A stretch of DNA of 33,764 nucleotides from Acidimicrobiaceae bacterium (lineage in GTDB: Bacteria > Actinomycetota > Acidimicrobiia > Acidimicrobiales > Ilumatobacteraceae). The notes beneath the pieces are model-generated. The model was not told the DNA's origin and did not search any database. It was given only the letters and a program-made list of their open reading frames with translations. Shown here piece by piece: positions 26,574-33,105 of the stretch (positions within the stretch are counted from its first letter, which is position 1; each line of letters opens with the position of its first letter). Made by a program: the position numbers and the translations under genes. The stretch lies in assembly GCA_020637295.1 (NCBI GenBank), contig JACJWF010000022.1:1-33764 (forward strand), written 5' to 3'.

Positions 26574-27436
26574 CAGTGCGAACCTCCGCCACCGGTGATG
26601 CAGTGCGGACCCTCGGCCTCCTGGCCGGTGGTGTTGGTGCCGATGGCGGCACCGGTGATGACACGCGAGGTGTCGATGACGACGTCACCGGAAGAGCCCA
26701 CCGTGACGACGAAGTGGTCCATGCCACGCGGGGCCGGGCCGGCCTTCTTCTCGCCCACCCGGTTGTACTGCGAACCGTGGCACGGGCATTCGAACCATTG
26801 GCTGCTCTTGCACTCCGGCACTCGGCAGCCGAGGTGGGGGCACTTCTGGTACTGGGCGATGATGCCGGACTCCATGCCACCGATGAGGTCCTTGTACTCG
26901 CTGACACCCTTGGCCTTCGGGATGGCGTCGCTGGGGTACCGCGTGACCCACGAACGGGCCGACGAGGAGTAGAAGAACCCGCCGCTGGTGTCGATGGTGG
27001 AGAGGATGTCGTCGAGCTTGCCGACGTTCACCTTGCCACCGAACACGGGGGCGGCCGTGGGCCACAGGAAGGCGACGAAGCTGGCGGCGGCGAAGCCACC
27101 CAGCCCGGCACTCATCAGCGTGACGCTGGCCCGGTTGAGGAACTGCCGGCGGCTGACGCCGATCTCCTCACGGTCCGGCGGCACCCAGAGGGCCGGCGGA
27201 GCGACGGTGGCGATGGCGGGCGCACTGCCACGAGCGGACTCGTGGGCGGCGCGCTCCACTTCCCGGCCAGTGGGGCCGGTGGGCAGGTCGAGGTCCGCGT
27301 CGCGGTCCCGCTTGACGGTCTCCCGGCTGAGGGCCCCGGCACCGCGCACGTCGCGACGGCGCACGGTGGTGAAGGCCAGCAGTGCCAGGAGGACGGCACC
27401 ACCGACGACGAGAAGGATGAGGACGGATGAACTCAT
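26573..27436 (-). CDS. Rieske [2Fe-2S] protein of the menaquinol:cytochrome c reductase
   Basis: The 287-residue protein accepts electrons from menaquinol at the Qo site and passes them to cytochrome c. Cluster ligands are C199 and H201 (CPHLGC) and C217 and H220 (CPCHGSQY), with C204 and C219 positioned for the usual disulfide. The S222 and Y224 hydrogen-bond residues of high-potential Rieske centres are kept. An N-terminal helix (4-22) precedes a polar linker and a second, Tat-type segment (SRRQFLN at 95-101 followed by a hydrophobic stretch to about 125). This resembles actinobacterial QcrA, in which a late helix is Tat-exported. The start is ATG 27436; the open frame continues upstream to 27508 without homology. 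Confidence 0.92.
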   Translation of the reverse strand: MSSSVLILLVVGGAVLLALLAFTTVRRRDVRGAGALSRETVKRDRDADLDLPTGPTGREVERAAHESARGSAPAIATVAPPALWVPPDREEIGVSRRQFLNRASVTLMSAGLGGFAAASFVAFLWPTAAPVFGGKVNVGKLDDILSTIDTSGGFFYSSSARSWVTRYPSDAIPKAKGVSEYKDLIGGMESGIIAQYQKCPHLGCRVPECKSSQWFECPCHGSQYNRVGEKKAGPAPRGMDHFVVTVGSSGDVVIDTSRVITGAAIGTNTTGQEAEGPHCITGGGGSH

Positions 27437-27449
27437 GACGTGCAGCGCC

Positions 27450-28208
27450 TCACAGTTCGAAGAAGATGCCGTCGCGCCACGGCAGGGTGAAGTTGAAGCC
27501 CGGGCCACGGAAGAACGACCCGATGATGACGAGCACGGCCCAGAACATGAGGTGCACGGTCATCAGCGAGATCGCGAACTTGCGGTCCTCCGGCTTGTTG
27601 GACGGGTTCTTGTCGATGTAGGGGGCGAAGATCAGCACGATCAGGCCCACACCGGGGATGGTCACACCGGCGACCATCGGGTGGAACATCGTCAGCAACT
27701 CCTGCAGACCGAGGAAGTACCACGGGGCCTTCGACGGGTTCGGCGTCTTGTTGATGTTGGCCTGCTGCAGCAGCGGGGCGTTGACGAAGATGCTGAAGAA
27801 GAAGGTGAACGCCAGGCAGGCCAGGGCGGCCACGAACTCGGCGGCGAGCAGGTGCGGCCAGGTGTGCACCTTGTCCACCGGCGAGGCCTTCACGTCCTGG
27901 ATGCTGCCGCTCTTCACCACGGTGAGGAGGCGCTGGGTGTGGCCACCGGGGCCGGCGCTCAGCGGCACGCCACCGCCACCGGCGGGTGCGGCGACCACGC
28001 TGGCCACCTTCTCCTGCACGGCCACGGCGCCGCCACCTTCGGCCTGGGCCTTGCGGGCCTTGCTGCGCTCCAGCAGGTGCGCGGGGATGCGCGGGTCTGC
28101 CGGGGCGTCGCTGCCGGCAGCAGGGGCCTCGGCGGGCGCCTCGCTGGCAGCGGCCTTCTCGCGAGCGGCTTGGGCCCGCTTGAGGAGGTGTTCGGGGATC
28201 TCGGTCAT
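27450..28208 (-). CDS. cytochrome b C-terminal / subunit IV-like protein
   Basis: The 252-residue protein corresponds to the C-terminal three helices of cytochrome b (PetD/subunit IV type), which form part of the quinol-oxidation site. The membrane part runs from about 118 to 235. The Qo-site PEWY motif appears as A161-P-W-Y164 (SKAPWYFLGLQELL), so the usual acidic residue is absent. The N-terminal extension of about 115 residues is unusual. It starts MTEIPEHLLKRAQAA, is Ala/Glu/Pro-rich, and contains a second version of the motif (RIPAHLLERSKA, 40-51). The same N-terminal peptide opens the divergent cytochrome c gene. The gene lies 16 bp after the b6-like gene. Confidence 0.9.
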   Translation of the reverse strand: MTEIPEHLLKRAQAAREKAAASEAPAEAPAAGSDAPADPRIPAHLLERSKARKAQAEGGGAVAVQEKVASVVAAPAGGGGVPLSAGPGGHTQRLLTVVKSGSIQDVKASPVDKVHTWPHLLAAEFVAALACLAFTFFFSIFVNAPLLQQANINKTPNPSKAPWYFLGLQELLTMFHPMVAGVTIPGVGLIVLIFAPYIDKNPSNKPEDRKFAISLMTVHLMFWAVLVIIGSFFRGPGFNFTLPWRDGIFFEL

Positions 28209-28224
28209 TGGTACGTCGCCCTTC

Positions 28225-29010
28225 TCACAGCGGCCCGGAGATGCCGCCGTCCTTGCGGACTCGCCAGAAGTGGATGGCCATGAAGATCACGATGACGAAC
28301 GGCAGCATCAATACGTGCAGCACGTACCATCGGATCAGCGTGTCGCCGGAGATCTCCTTGCCGCCGAGCAGCACGAAGCGCACTTGTTCGCCGAGCACCG
28401 GGGTGTACCCCATCATGTTGGTACCCACCGTCACGGCCCACAGGGCCAGCTGGTCCCACGGCAGCAGGTAGCCGGTGAAGCTGAGCAGCAGGGTGAGCAT
28501 CAGCAGCACCACGCCGATGACCCAGTTGAACTCTCGCGGCGGCTTGTAGGCGCCGTGGTAGAAGACGCGGGCCATGTGCAGGAACACGCTGAGCACCATG
28601 AGGTGGGCACCCCATCGATGCATGTTTCTGACAAGGAGCCCGAACGCCACCGACGTCTGCAGGTTGTTGATGTCGCCCCAGGCCAGGGTGTCCGAGGGCC
28701 GGTAGAAGAACATCAGGAAGATGCCGGTGACGGTGAGCAGGATGAACAGGAAGAAGCTCAGCCCGCCGAGGCACAGGGTGTAGCTGACCTTCACCGCATG
28801 GCGCTTCACCTTCACCGGGTGCAGGTGGTAGAGCACCGAGTTCATGATGACGTAGCTGCGGTTGCGGGGGCTGTCCGTGTAGCCCTTGCGGAAGATGCTG
28901 CCGGGCCGGAAGATGCTGTTCCAGGCTTGGCTGCCATGCACGCCGTCCACCATCTTGGTGGCGCGGTCCTTCATGGTCGGGCGAGGAGAGTCGTCGAGTC
29001 GCGTGGCCAT
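28225..29010 (-). CDS. b6-like cytochrome b (N-terminal half, diheme)
   Basis: The 261-residue protein carries the four-helix heme-b bundle. Bis-histidine ligands are H131 and H145 (NMHRW...FLHMAR, 14 apart) and H232 and H247 (VLHVLML...AIHFWRV, 15 apart), exactly the b6 spacings. It ends in RKDGGISGPL, nearly identical to the cytochrome b6 C-terminus. C80 in LCLGG aligns without gaps to Cys35 of cyanobacterial cytochrome b6 (YCLGG, with the YRP motif 25 residues later in both), the residue that binds heme c_i covalently. This indicates a b6f/Firmicutes-type split cytochrome b and not the single-chain QcrB of mycobacteria. It is expected in the cytoplasmic membrane as the core of a menaquinol:cytochrome c reductase. 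Confidence 0.94.
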   Translation of the reverse strand: MATRLDDSPRPTMKDRATKMVDGVHGSQAWNSIFRPGSIFRKGYTDSPRNRSYVIMNSVLYHLHPVKVKRHAVKVSYTLCLGGLSFFLFILLTVTGIFLMFFYRPSDTLAWGDINNLQTSVAFGLLVRNMHRWGAHLMVLSVFLHMARVFYHGAYKPPREFNWVIGVVLLMLTLLLSFTGYLLPWDQLALWAVTVGTNMMGYTPVLGEQVRFVLLGGKEISGDTLIRWYVLHVLMLPFVIVIFMAIHFWRVRKDGGISGPL

Positions 29011-29019
29011 TCGTTGTTC

Positions 29020-29433
29020 CTAGAACCTCATGCCGTAGCCGTAGCCGTGGTTGTTGGTGCGGGTGTGGTCGTTGCCGGTGCTGCTGGGTGCGCCGGCCTT
29101 GCCGAGGATGATGACACCGGTGGGGCACCGGTCGACGCAGAGCTGGCAGCGGGTGCAGATGTCGTCGTCGATGATGAACACCACATTGTCGCTGGGGTCC
29201 AGCCCCGGCTTCTCGGTGCCGTCAGCCTCGGCGATGGTCTCCGGGGAGAGCATGTGGATGCACTTCCACGGGCAGATGTCCACGCAGCCCTCGCACATGA
29301 TGCACTCGGTCTGGTCGATGTGGATGAACTGCTTGGGCTTCACCGCCCGGCCGAGATAGTCCGCATCCACCTCGACGAGCACATAGTCGTCGGTGTACGG
29401 CATCATCGGCGGGTTGGCGTCGGTCTTCGCCAT
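29020..29433 (-). CDS. 2x[4Fe-4S] ferredoxin-like protein in the complex III operon
   Basis: The 137-residue soluble protein has two complete [4Fe-4S] ligand sets: C44/C47/C50/C54 (CIMCEGCVDICP), with an additional C58, and C93/C96/C99/C103 (CTRCQLCVDRCP). The two sets are separated by about 40 residues, longer than in ordinary bacterial ferredoxins. The N-terminus (about 1-40) and the His/Asn/Gly/Tyr-rich C-terminus (NNHGYGYG) are additions. It has no Tat or Sec signal, so it should be cytoplasmic. It lies three bases after the preceding membrane-protein gene and nine before the cytochrome b gene, so it is very likely co-expressed with complex III. A partner role at the cytoplasmic face of the cytochrome b is possible but unproven. 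Confidence 0.9.
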   Translation of the reverse strand: MAKTDANPPMMPYTDDYVLVEVDADYLGRAVKPKQFIHIDQTECIMCEGCVDICPWKCIHMLSPETIAEADGTEKPGLDPSDNVVFIIDDDICTRCQLCVDRCPTGVIILGKAGAPSSTGNDHTRTNNHGYGYGMRF

Positions 29434-29436
29434 GCG

Positions 29437-29949
29437 TCAGCCCTTCCTCACCAGCGGGCGGCCGAAGGTGCTGGTGGCCAGTTCGGTGGACGGTGCGCCG
29501 TCGCCCCGCTTCTGCCACTTGCCCCAGAGGTAGATGATGAGGCCGAAGTACCACACGTGGATGAGGATCACGACGATGTCGCGGATGGCTTCGTACGACA
29601 TCGTGAACGGGAAGCCGCCGCCGAGGGCCTTGGGCTTCAGGATGTCCCACGGGCCGTAGATGACGTTGGCCTTGTTCCACGCCAGGTTCTTGTCCGCGTG
29701 GTCGATGAACTGGTGCGGCACCACACCGAAGGCCACGAACATCGTGCCGAAGGCGAACACTGCCGCCAGCATCGCCTCACCCCACGAGGTGGGCGTGCCC
29801 TTCGGCCGACGCTTGGCGTAGGGCAGCACGAGCAGCGACAGACCGGTGGACAGCACGAGCGAGAAGAGGAACGCCTGGTTGAAGAAGAACAGGTGCTTCC
29901 ACCCGCCACCCCAGAAGTTTTTGGGAATCCAGTCGTATGCGATCAGCAC
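29437..29949 (-). CDS. unrecognised membrane protein, first gene of the respiratory operon
   Basis: From GTG at 29949 the product has 170 residues with about three membrane helices (24-44, 60-78, 121-142). The N-terminus is aromatic (AYDWIPKNFWGGGWKHLFFFN), and a loop between helices 2 and 3 contains HQFIDHADKNLAWNK. There is no cofactor motif, though several histidines (H19, H79, H84, H131) could be ligands. The start is preceded by GGAAGGG about ten bases upstream. The longer open frame to 30483 runs through the control region and the opposite cytochrome c gene and is not real. I do not recognise the family. As the lead gene of the complex III operon it may be a structural subunit; this is inference. 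Confidence 0.82.
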   Translation of the reverse strand: MLIAYDWIPKNFWGGGWKHLFFFNQAFLFSLVLSTGLSLLVLPYAKRRPKGTPTSWGEAMLAAVFAFGTMFVAFGVVPHQFIDHADKNLAWNKANVIYGPWDILKPKALGGGFPFTMSYEAIRDIVVILIHVWYFGLIIYLWGKWQKRGDGAPSTELATSTFGRPLVRKG

Positions 29950-29976
29950 AGTGGCTGCCCTTCCTCGTGAACCGTT

Positions 29977-30021
29977 GCACGAACTGTAGCCATGCGACCC
30001 GGGGTGGATACCAGTTCGTGC
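29977..30021. promoter_or_regulatory. 10-bp perfect inverted repeat, candidate operator
   Basis: GCACGAACTG at 29977-29986 and its exact reverse complement CAGTTCGTGC at 30012-30021 are separated by 25 bp, so the centres are 35 bp apart. The left arm overlaps a possible minus-strand -10 element, so a dimeric regulator bound here could control the respiratory operon. A single cruciform is also possible. Confidence 0.5.
29983..29988 (-). promoter_or_regulatory. candidate -10 element for the respiratory operon
   Basis: On the minus strand this reads TACAGT, a good TANNNT match, about 34 bases before the GTG start of the first operon gene. No recognisable -35 element is seen at 16-19 bp, as is common in high-GC actinobacteria. 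Confidence 0.3.
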
Positions 30022-30173
30022 GCGGATCGACTGGCGCGAAACACCCCCCGGAGGCATGTCACCGTTCAGGTCTACCACGCGATCACCAAGAGAGCATCGC
30101 CCTCGTGAACTCGTGCACCGGGGTGCGTGCGGGGCGGCGGTGGCTGATTTCCTCCGACGACCCCTCCGCCGTC

Positions 30174-30179
30174 TATCGT
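30174..30179 (+). promoter_or_regulatory. candidate -10 element giving a leaderless cytochrome c transcript
   Basis: TATCGT lies eight bases before the GTG start at 30188. Transcription from it would begin at or next to the start codon, and no Shine-Dalgarno sequence is present in between (TGCCTCCC). This is the classical arrangement of a leaderless actinobacterial mRNA. No convincing -35 element is seen. Confidence 0.4.
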
Positions 30180-30187
30180 TGCCTCCC

Positions 30188-30997
30188 GTGACCGAGATTC
30201 CCGAGCACCTGCTGAAGCGGAGCCAGGCGGCCAAGGCCAAGGCAACTGGTGGTGAGGCGCCTGCCGACGCGCCGGCCGCCGCCGCAACCCCCGCCGTGCC
30301 GGCCGCTGCCGCCCCCGCCGCGGCGGCGAAGGCGGCGGCTCCGGCCAAGCCCGCCGCCCCGGCCCCCAAGCCCGACATCCCGGTGGTCACGGCGTACAAG
30401 GAGCGCAAGAAGATCCCGGTGTGGGCCATGCTGACGCTCAGCATCCTGCCGGTGTGGGGCTTCATGTACGTGCGGGCCCTCACCCCGCAGAAGGCGGAGG
30501 CCGTGGGCCCGCTGGCTGCGGGCGCATCGGTCTACAGCGCCGGCGGCTGCGCCAGTTGCCACGGCACCGGCGGCGAGGGCGGCGCAGGCCGTCAGCTGTC
30601 GCAGGGGATGGTGCTCACCACCTTCCCGCACATCGAGGACCAGCTGAACCTGGTGTACACGGGTTCGCAGGCCTACGCCGACAACGGCTTCGCCTCCTAC
30701 GGCGATCCGTCGGTCGGCCACCTCAAGTACAACGGCGCCTACATGCCCGCCTTCGGCGCCACGCTGTCGGAACTGGAGATCCTCGAGGTGGTCTGCCACG
30801 AGCGCTACGACCTCGGCGGCGCAGACCTCACCGGCGAGTGGGCCGCGGAGTACGCCCTGTGGTGCGCGGCGGATGCCCCCATCTACCTCGCGATCGAAGC
30901 CGGCACCGCGGACTTCAGCAATGTCCACGAGCAGTTCGCCGCAGAGGGTGTGCTGCCCATCGGCACCGAGCCCCGGGCGGGCACGGCGGCAGGCTGA
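30188..30997 (+). CDS. membrane-anchored monoheme cytochrome c
   Basis: The 269-residue protein has a cytoplasmic N-terminal region of about 75 residues, one membrane helix (77-96), and an external class I cytochrome c domain. The heme site is C121-x-x-C124-H125 (CASCH), and the likely axial methionine is M186 (YMPAFG). C203 and C226 may form a disulfide. The N-terminus MTEIPEHLLKRSQAAKAKA is almost identical to that of the subunit-IV-like protein on the other strand and is followed by an Ala/Pro/Lys-rich linker. That similarity also fixes the GTG at 30188 as the start, although the frame is open to 30056. It probably carries electrons from the complex III-like enzyme to a terminal oxidase encoded elsewhere. 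Confidence 0.9.
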   Translation: MTEIPEHLLKRSQAAKAKATGGEAPADAPAAAATPAVPAAAAPAAAAKAAAPAKPAAPAPKPDIPVVTAYKERKKIPVWAMLTLSILPVWGFMYVRALTPQKAEAVGPLAAGASVYSAGGCASCHGTGGEGGAGRQLSQGMVLTTFPHIEDQLNLVYTGSQAYADNGFASYGDPSVGHLKYNGAYMPAFGATLSELEILEVVCHERYDLGGADLTGEWAAEYALWCAADAPIYLAIEAGTADFSNVHEQFAAEGVLPIGTEPRAGTAAG

Positions 30998-31023
30998 CCT
31001 TCTCCCGCTCTCATCCAACTCGT

Positions 31024-31051
31024 GTGGCCGCTTCCGTCCGGGAGCGGCCAC
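31024..31051 (+). terminator. intrinsic terminator hairpin after the cytochrome c gene
   Basis: A 12-bp stem (GTGGCCGCTTCC / GGGAGCGGCCAC, one G-U pair) closes a four-base loop, GTCC. A short ATTT follows at 31056. It lies 26 bases after the cytochrome c stop and only 11 bases before the start of the next gene, so that gene must be expressed by read-through, from within this hairpin region, or from a leaderless start. Confidence 0.7.
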
Positions 31052-31062
31052 ACTGCATTTCC

Positions 31063-32319
31063 GTGACTGATCGAACGCCCACCCGCACCGACGTGCTCGT
31101 GATCGGCGGCGGCCCTGCCGGCGCCGCGGCCGGCTACTGGTTGGCCCGCCACGGGCACGACGTCACGATCGTCGAGAAGAAGACGTTCCCGCGGGAGAAG
31201 ACCTGTGGCGACGGCCTGACGCCGCGTGCCGTGTACCAGCTGGAGCAGATGGGCCTGGCGACGGCGCTGGAGCCCTTCCACCGCTACCACGGCCTGCGGG
31301 CCACGGGCATGGGGCGCGAGCTGGAGCTGGAGTGGCCGAGCCACCCGGTGTACCCGTCGCACGGGTATGTCGTGCGCCGGCGCGACCTGGACCAGATGGT
31401 GGCCCGCAACGCGGAGGCCGCCGGGGCCACGCTGCTGCAGGGGCACGAGGCCGTGCAGCCGATCGTCGACCGTGGCTTCGTCCGCGGCGCCACCGTGCAG
31501 CGCAAGGGCGGCGAGCCGGTGGACATCGAGGCCCGCTACGTGGTCGTGGCCGACGGGGCCAACAGCCGCTTCGGCCGCGCGCTGGGCACGTTCCGCACCC
31601 GCGAGTGGCCGTACGGCACGGCCATCCGCACCTACTGGCAGACACCGCGCCACGCCGACCCGTGGATCGAGTCCGCGCTGGACGTGAAGGACCGCAACGG
31701 CAACCCCATGCCCGGCTACGGGTGGATCTTCCCGGTGGGCGACGGCACGGTCAACATCGGTGTCGGCCTGCTGTCCACGTTCCGCGACTTCAAGAGCGTC
31801 AACACCACCCAGCTGCTGGACGCCTATGCCCACCAGGTGGCCGACAAGTGGGAGATCACGCCCGACCGCCCGGAGGCCAAGGCCACGTCCGGCCGCATCC
31901 CGATGGGCGGGTCCGTCGGCCCCAAGGCCGGGCCGACCTATCTGGTCATCGGCGACGCCGCCGGCAGCGTGAACCCGTTCAACGGTGAGGGCATCGACTA
32001 CGCCTACGAGACCGCCCGGATGGCGGCCGACGTGCTGCACGAGGCCCTGGCCGCCGGCGACCCCACGGTGCTGCAGCGCTACCCGCGGATGCTGGACGAC
32101 GAGTACGGCGACTACTTCAAGGTGGCCCGCCTGTTCGCCAAGGTCATCGGCCGGCCCACGCTGATGCGCGAGCTGACCCGCGTGGGCATGCACAGCCGCA
32201 CCCTGATGGAGTGGGTGCTGCGGATCATGGCCAACCTGCTCCGCGAGGACGAGAAGGGCCCCGCCGAGCTCGCCTACGCCGCCGCCGCCAAACTGGTGAA
32301 GCTCGCCCCCAACGCCTGA
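31063..32319 (+). CDS. geranylgeranyl reductase family flavoprotein (MenJ-like)
   Basis: The 418-residue FAD-dependent protein belongs to the geranylgeranyl reductase family, which saturates isoprenoid double bonds. The N-terminal Rossmann motif is GGGPAGAAAG (about 14-23), ending in an acidic IVEK strand. CGDGLTPRAV follows at about 48-57 and is typical of the family. The second FAD motif, GDAAGSVNPFNGEGIDYA, lies at about 297-314. In mycobacteria the homologue MenJ reduces one unit of the menaquinone side chain. Its position beside complex III and cytochrome c genes supports a menaquinone-modifying role over archaeal-lipid or chlorophyll pathways, but the substrate is inferred. The start is GTG 31063, with no Shine-Dalgarno sequence. 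Confidence 0.87.
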   Translation: MTDRTPTRTDVLVIGGGPAGAAAGYWLARHGHDVTIVEKKTFPREKTCGDGLTPRAVYQLEQMGLATALEPFHRYHGLRATGMGRELELEWPSHPVYPSHGYVVRRRDLDQMVARNAEAAGATLLQGHEAVQPIVDRGFVRGATVQRKGGEPVDIEARYVVVADGANSRFGRALGTFRTREWPYGTAIRTYWQTPRHADPWIESALDVKDRNGNPMPGYGWIFPVGDGTVNIGVGLLSTFRDFKSVNTTQLLDAYAHQVADKWEITPDRPEAKATSGRIPMGGSVGPKAGPTYLVIGDAAGSVNPFNGEGIDYAYETARMAADVLHEALAAGDPTVLQRYPRMLDDEYGDYFKVARLFAKVIGRPTLMRELTRVGMHSRTLMEWVLRIMANLLREDEKGPAELAYAAAAKLVKLAPNA

Positions 32320-32371
32320 CCCGGTTGGAGGGTTTCCGGCTCGGAGGTGTACACGAAACCCTCCGACCGGG
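32320..32371. terminator. long bidirectional terminator hairpin between convergent genes
   Basis: The arms 32320-32336 and 32355-32371 pair over 17 bp with a single G-U pair (arm core CCGGTTGGAGGGTTTC). The loop is 18 bases. The hairpin begins directly after the reductase stop codon and ends five bases before the stop of the convergent lipoprotein gene, so it can serve both strands. Confidence 0.75.
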
Positions 32372-32376
32372 CCGGA

Positions 32377-33105
32377 TCAAGCGCAGGTGAGCGACCATCC
32401 GGTCGGGAGTTGTGCGTCGGCGAGCACGTGACGGTCGATGTCCACGACGAACTCCACCTTCTGACCGGTCGGAGGATCACTCACGCGTAGGTCGGACAGT
32501 CCGGGCAGAGGCAGGGGAGTCTGGAAGGGCGTGTAGCCGTAGGCGTACACCGTGTCGGGTGAACACCAGCCGTAGACGAGGAACCCGTCGGGAGCCTCGA
32601 CGACGAACTGCTCCAACACGACACCGTCCACGGCGATCTGCTTCGTTGCCTCGCCGAACAGGATCATCACGTGGCACTCATCGCCGATGCAGATCTCCAT
32701 CGAGCCCACCGACGCGCCGCGGCTGATGGACACCGGGGTCAATGGCGGATAGTTCTCGCGGTCGAGCGCACCTACCACGATCCAGTCCAGCCTGCTCCAC
32801 CAATCCGATGGGAAGCCCTCGTCGAAGAGGACGCCTCCTGCGAGATGCGCCACCGTGATTAGGTCCTTGCCGTCCAACTCGACCAGACGATCGATGACGC
32901 CTTCGTAGTCGGCCTGGCCGGGGAGACCGTCTGTAACGGTGGGATCCGTCGGCACTGGATCACCGGTCGTTTGGTCATTCGCGACGGGTGACGTGACGAA
33001 TTGGGTCGTCTCCGCGCTCATCGCGGGGGAACCACAGCCAGCGGTCAATACGAGGACCACCAAGGCTGCCAAGGGGCAGAGGGGACGCCTCAGGATACGC
33101 TTCAT
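32377..33105 (-). CDS. putative lipoprotein of unknown function
   Basis: The 242-residue protein has a basic n-region (MKRILRRP), a hydrophobic core and a lipobox LTAGC with the lipidated cysteine at C24, so it should be anchored to the outer face of the membrane. A Thr/Pro/Asp-rich linker (25-62) follows. The rest is a mixed domain containing CIGDEC and a C-terminal LTCA, with at least four more cysteines that may pair. I recognise no family. Its ATG overlaps the stop of the upstream gene by four bases (ATGA), so the two are co-translated. Its base composition is less GC-rich than that of the respiratory genes. Confidence 0.8.
   Translation of the reverse strand: MKRILRRPLCPLAALVVLVLTAGCGSPAMSAETTQFVTSPVANDQTTGDPVPTDPTVTDGLPGQADYEGVIDRLVELDGKDLITVAHLAGGVLFDEGFPSDWWSRLDWIVVGALDRENYPPLTPVSISRGASVGSMEICIGDECHVMILFGEATKQIAVDGVVLEQFVVEAPDGFLVYGWCSPDTVYAYGYTPFQTPLPLPGLSDLRVSDPPTGQKVEFVVDIDRHVLADAQLPTGWSLTCA

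Larger units (their letters stand above)
29963..30110. repeat. 10-bp direct repeat in the divergent control region
   Basis: CCTCGTGAAC occurs at 29963-29972 and again at 30101-30110, each followed by a GTGCAC/TTGCAC-containing segment. One copy lies just before the minus-strand operon and the other before the plus-strand cytochrome c gene. This is consistent with a shared regulator, but chance cannot be excluded. Confidence 0.35.

Noticed and set aside
30173..31051. Minus-strand open frame opposite the cytochrome c gene
   Set aside because: The plus-strand gene has a clear heme motif, membrane helix and conserved N-terminus; the antisense frame shows no family features.
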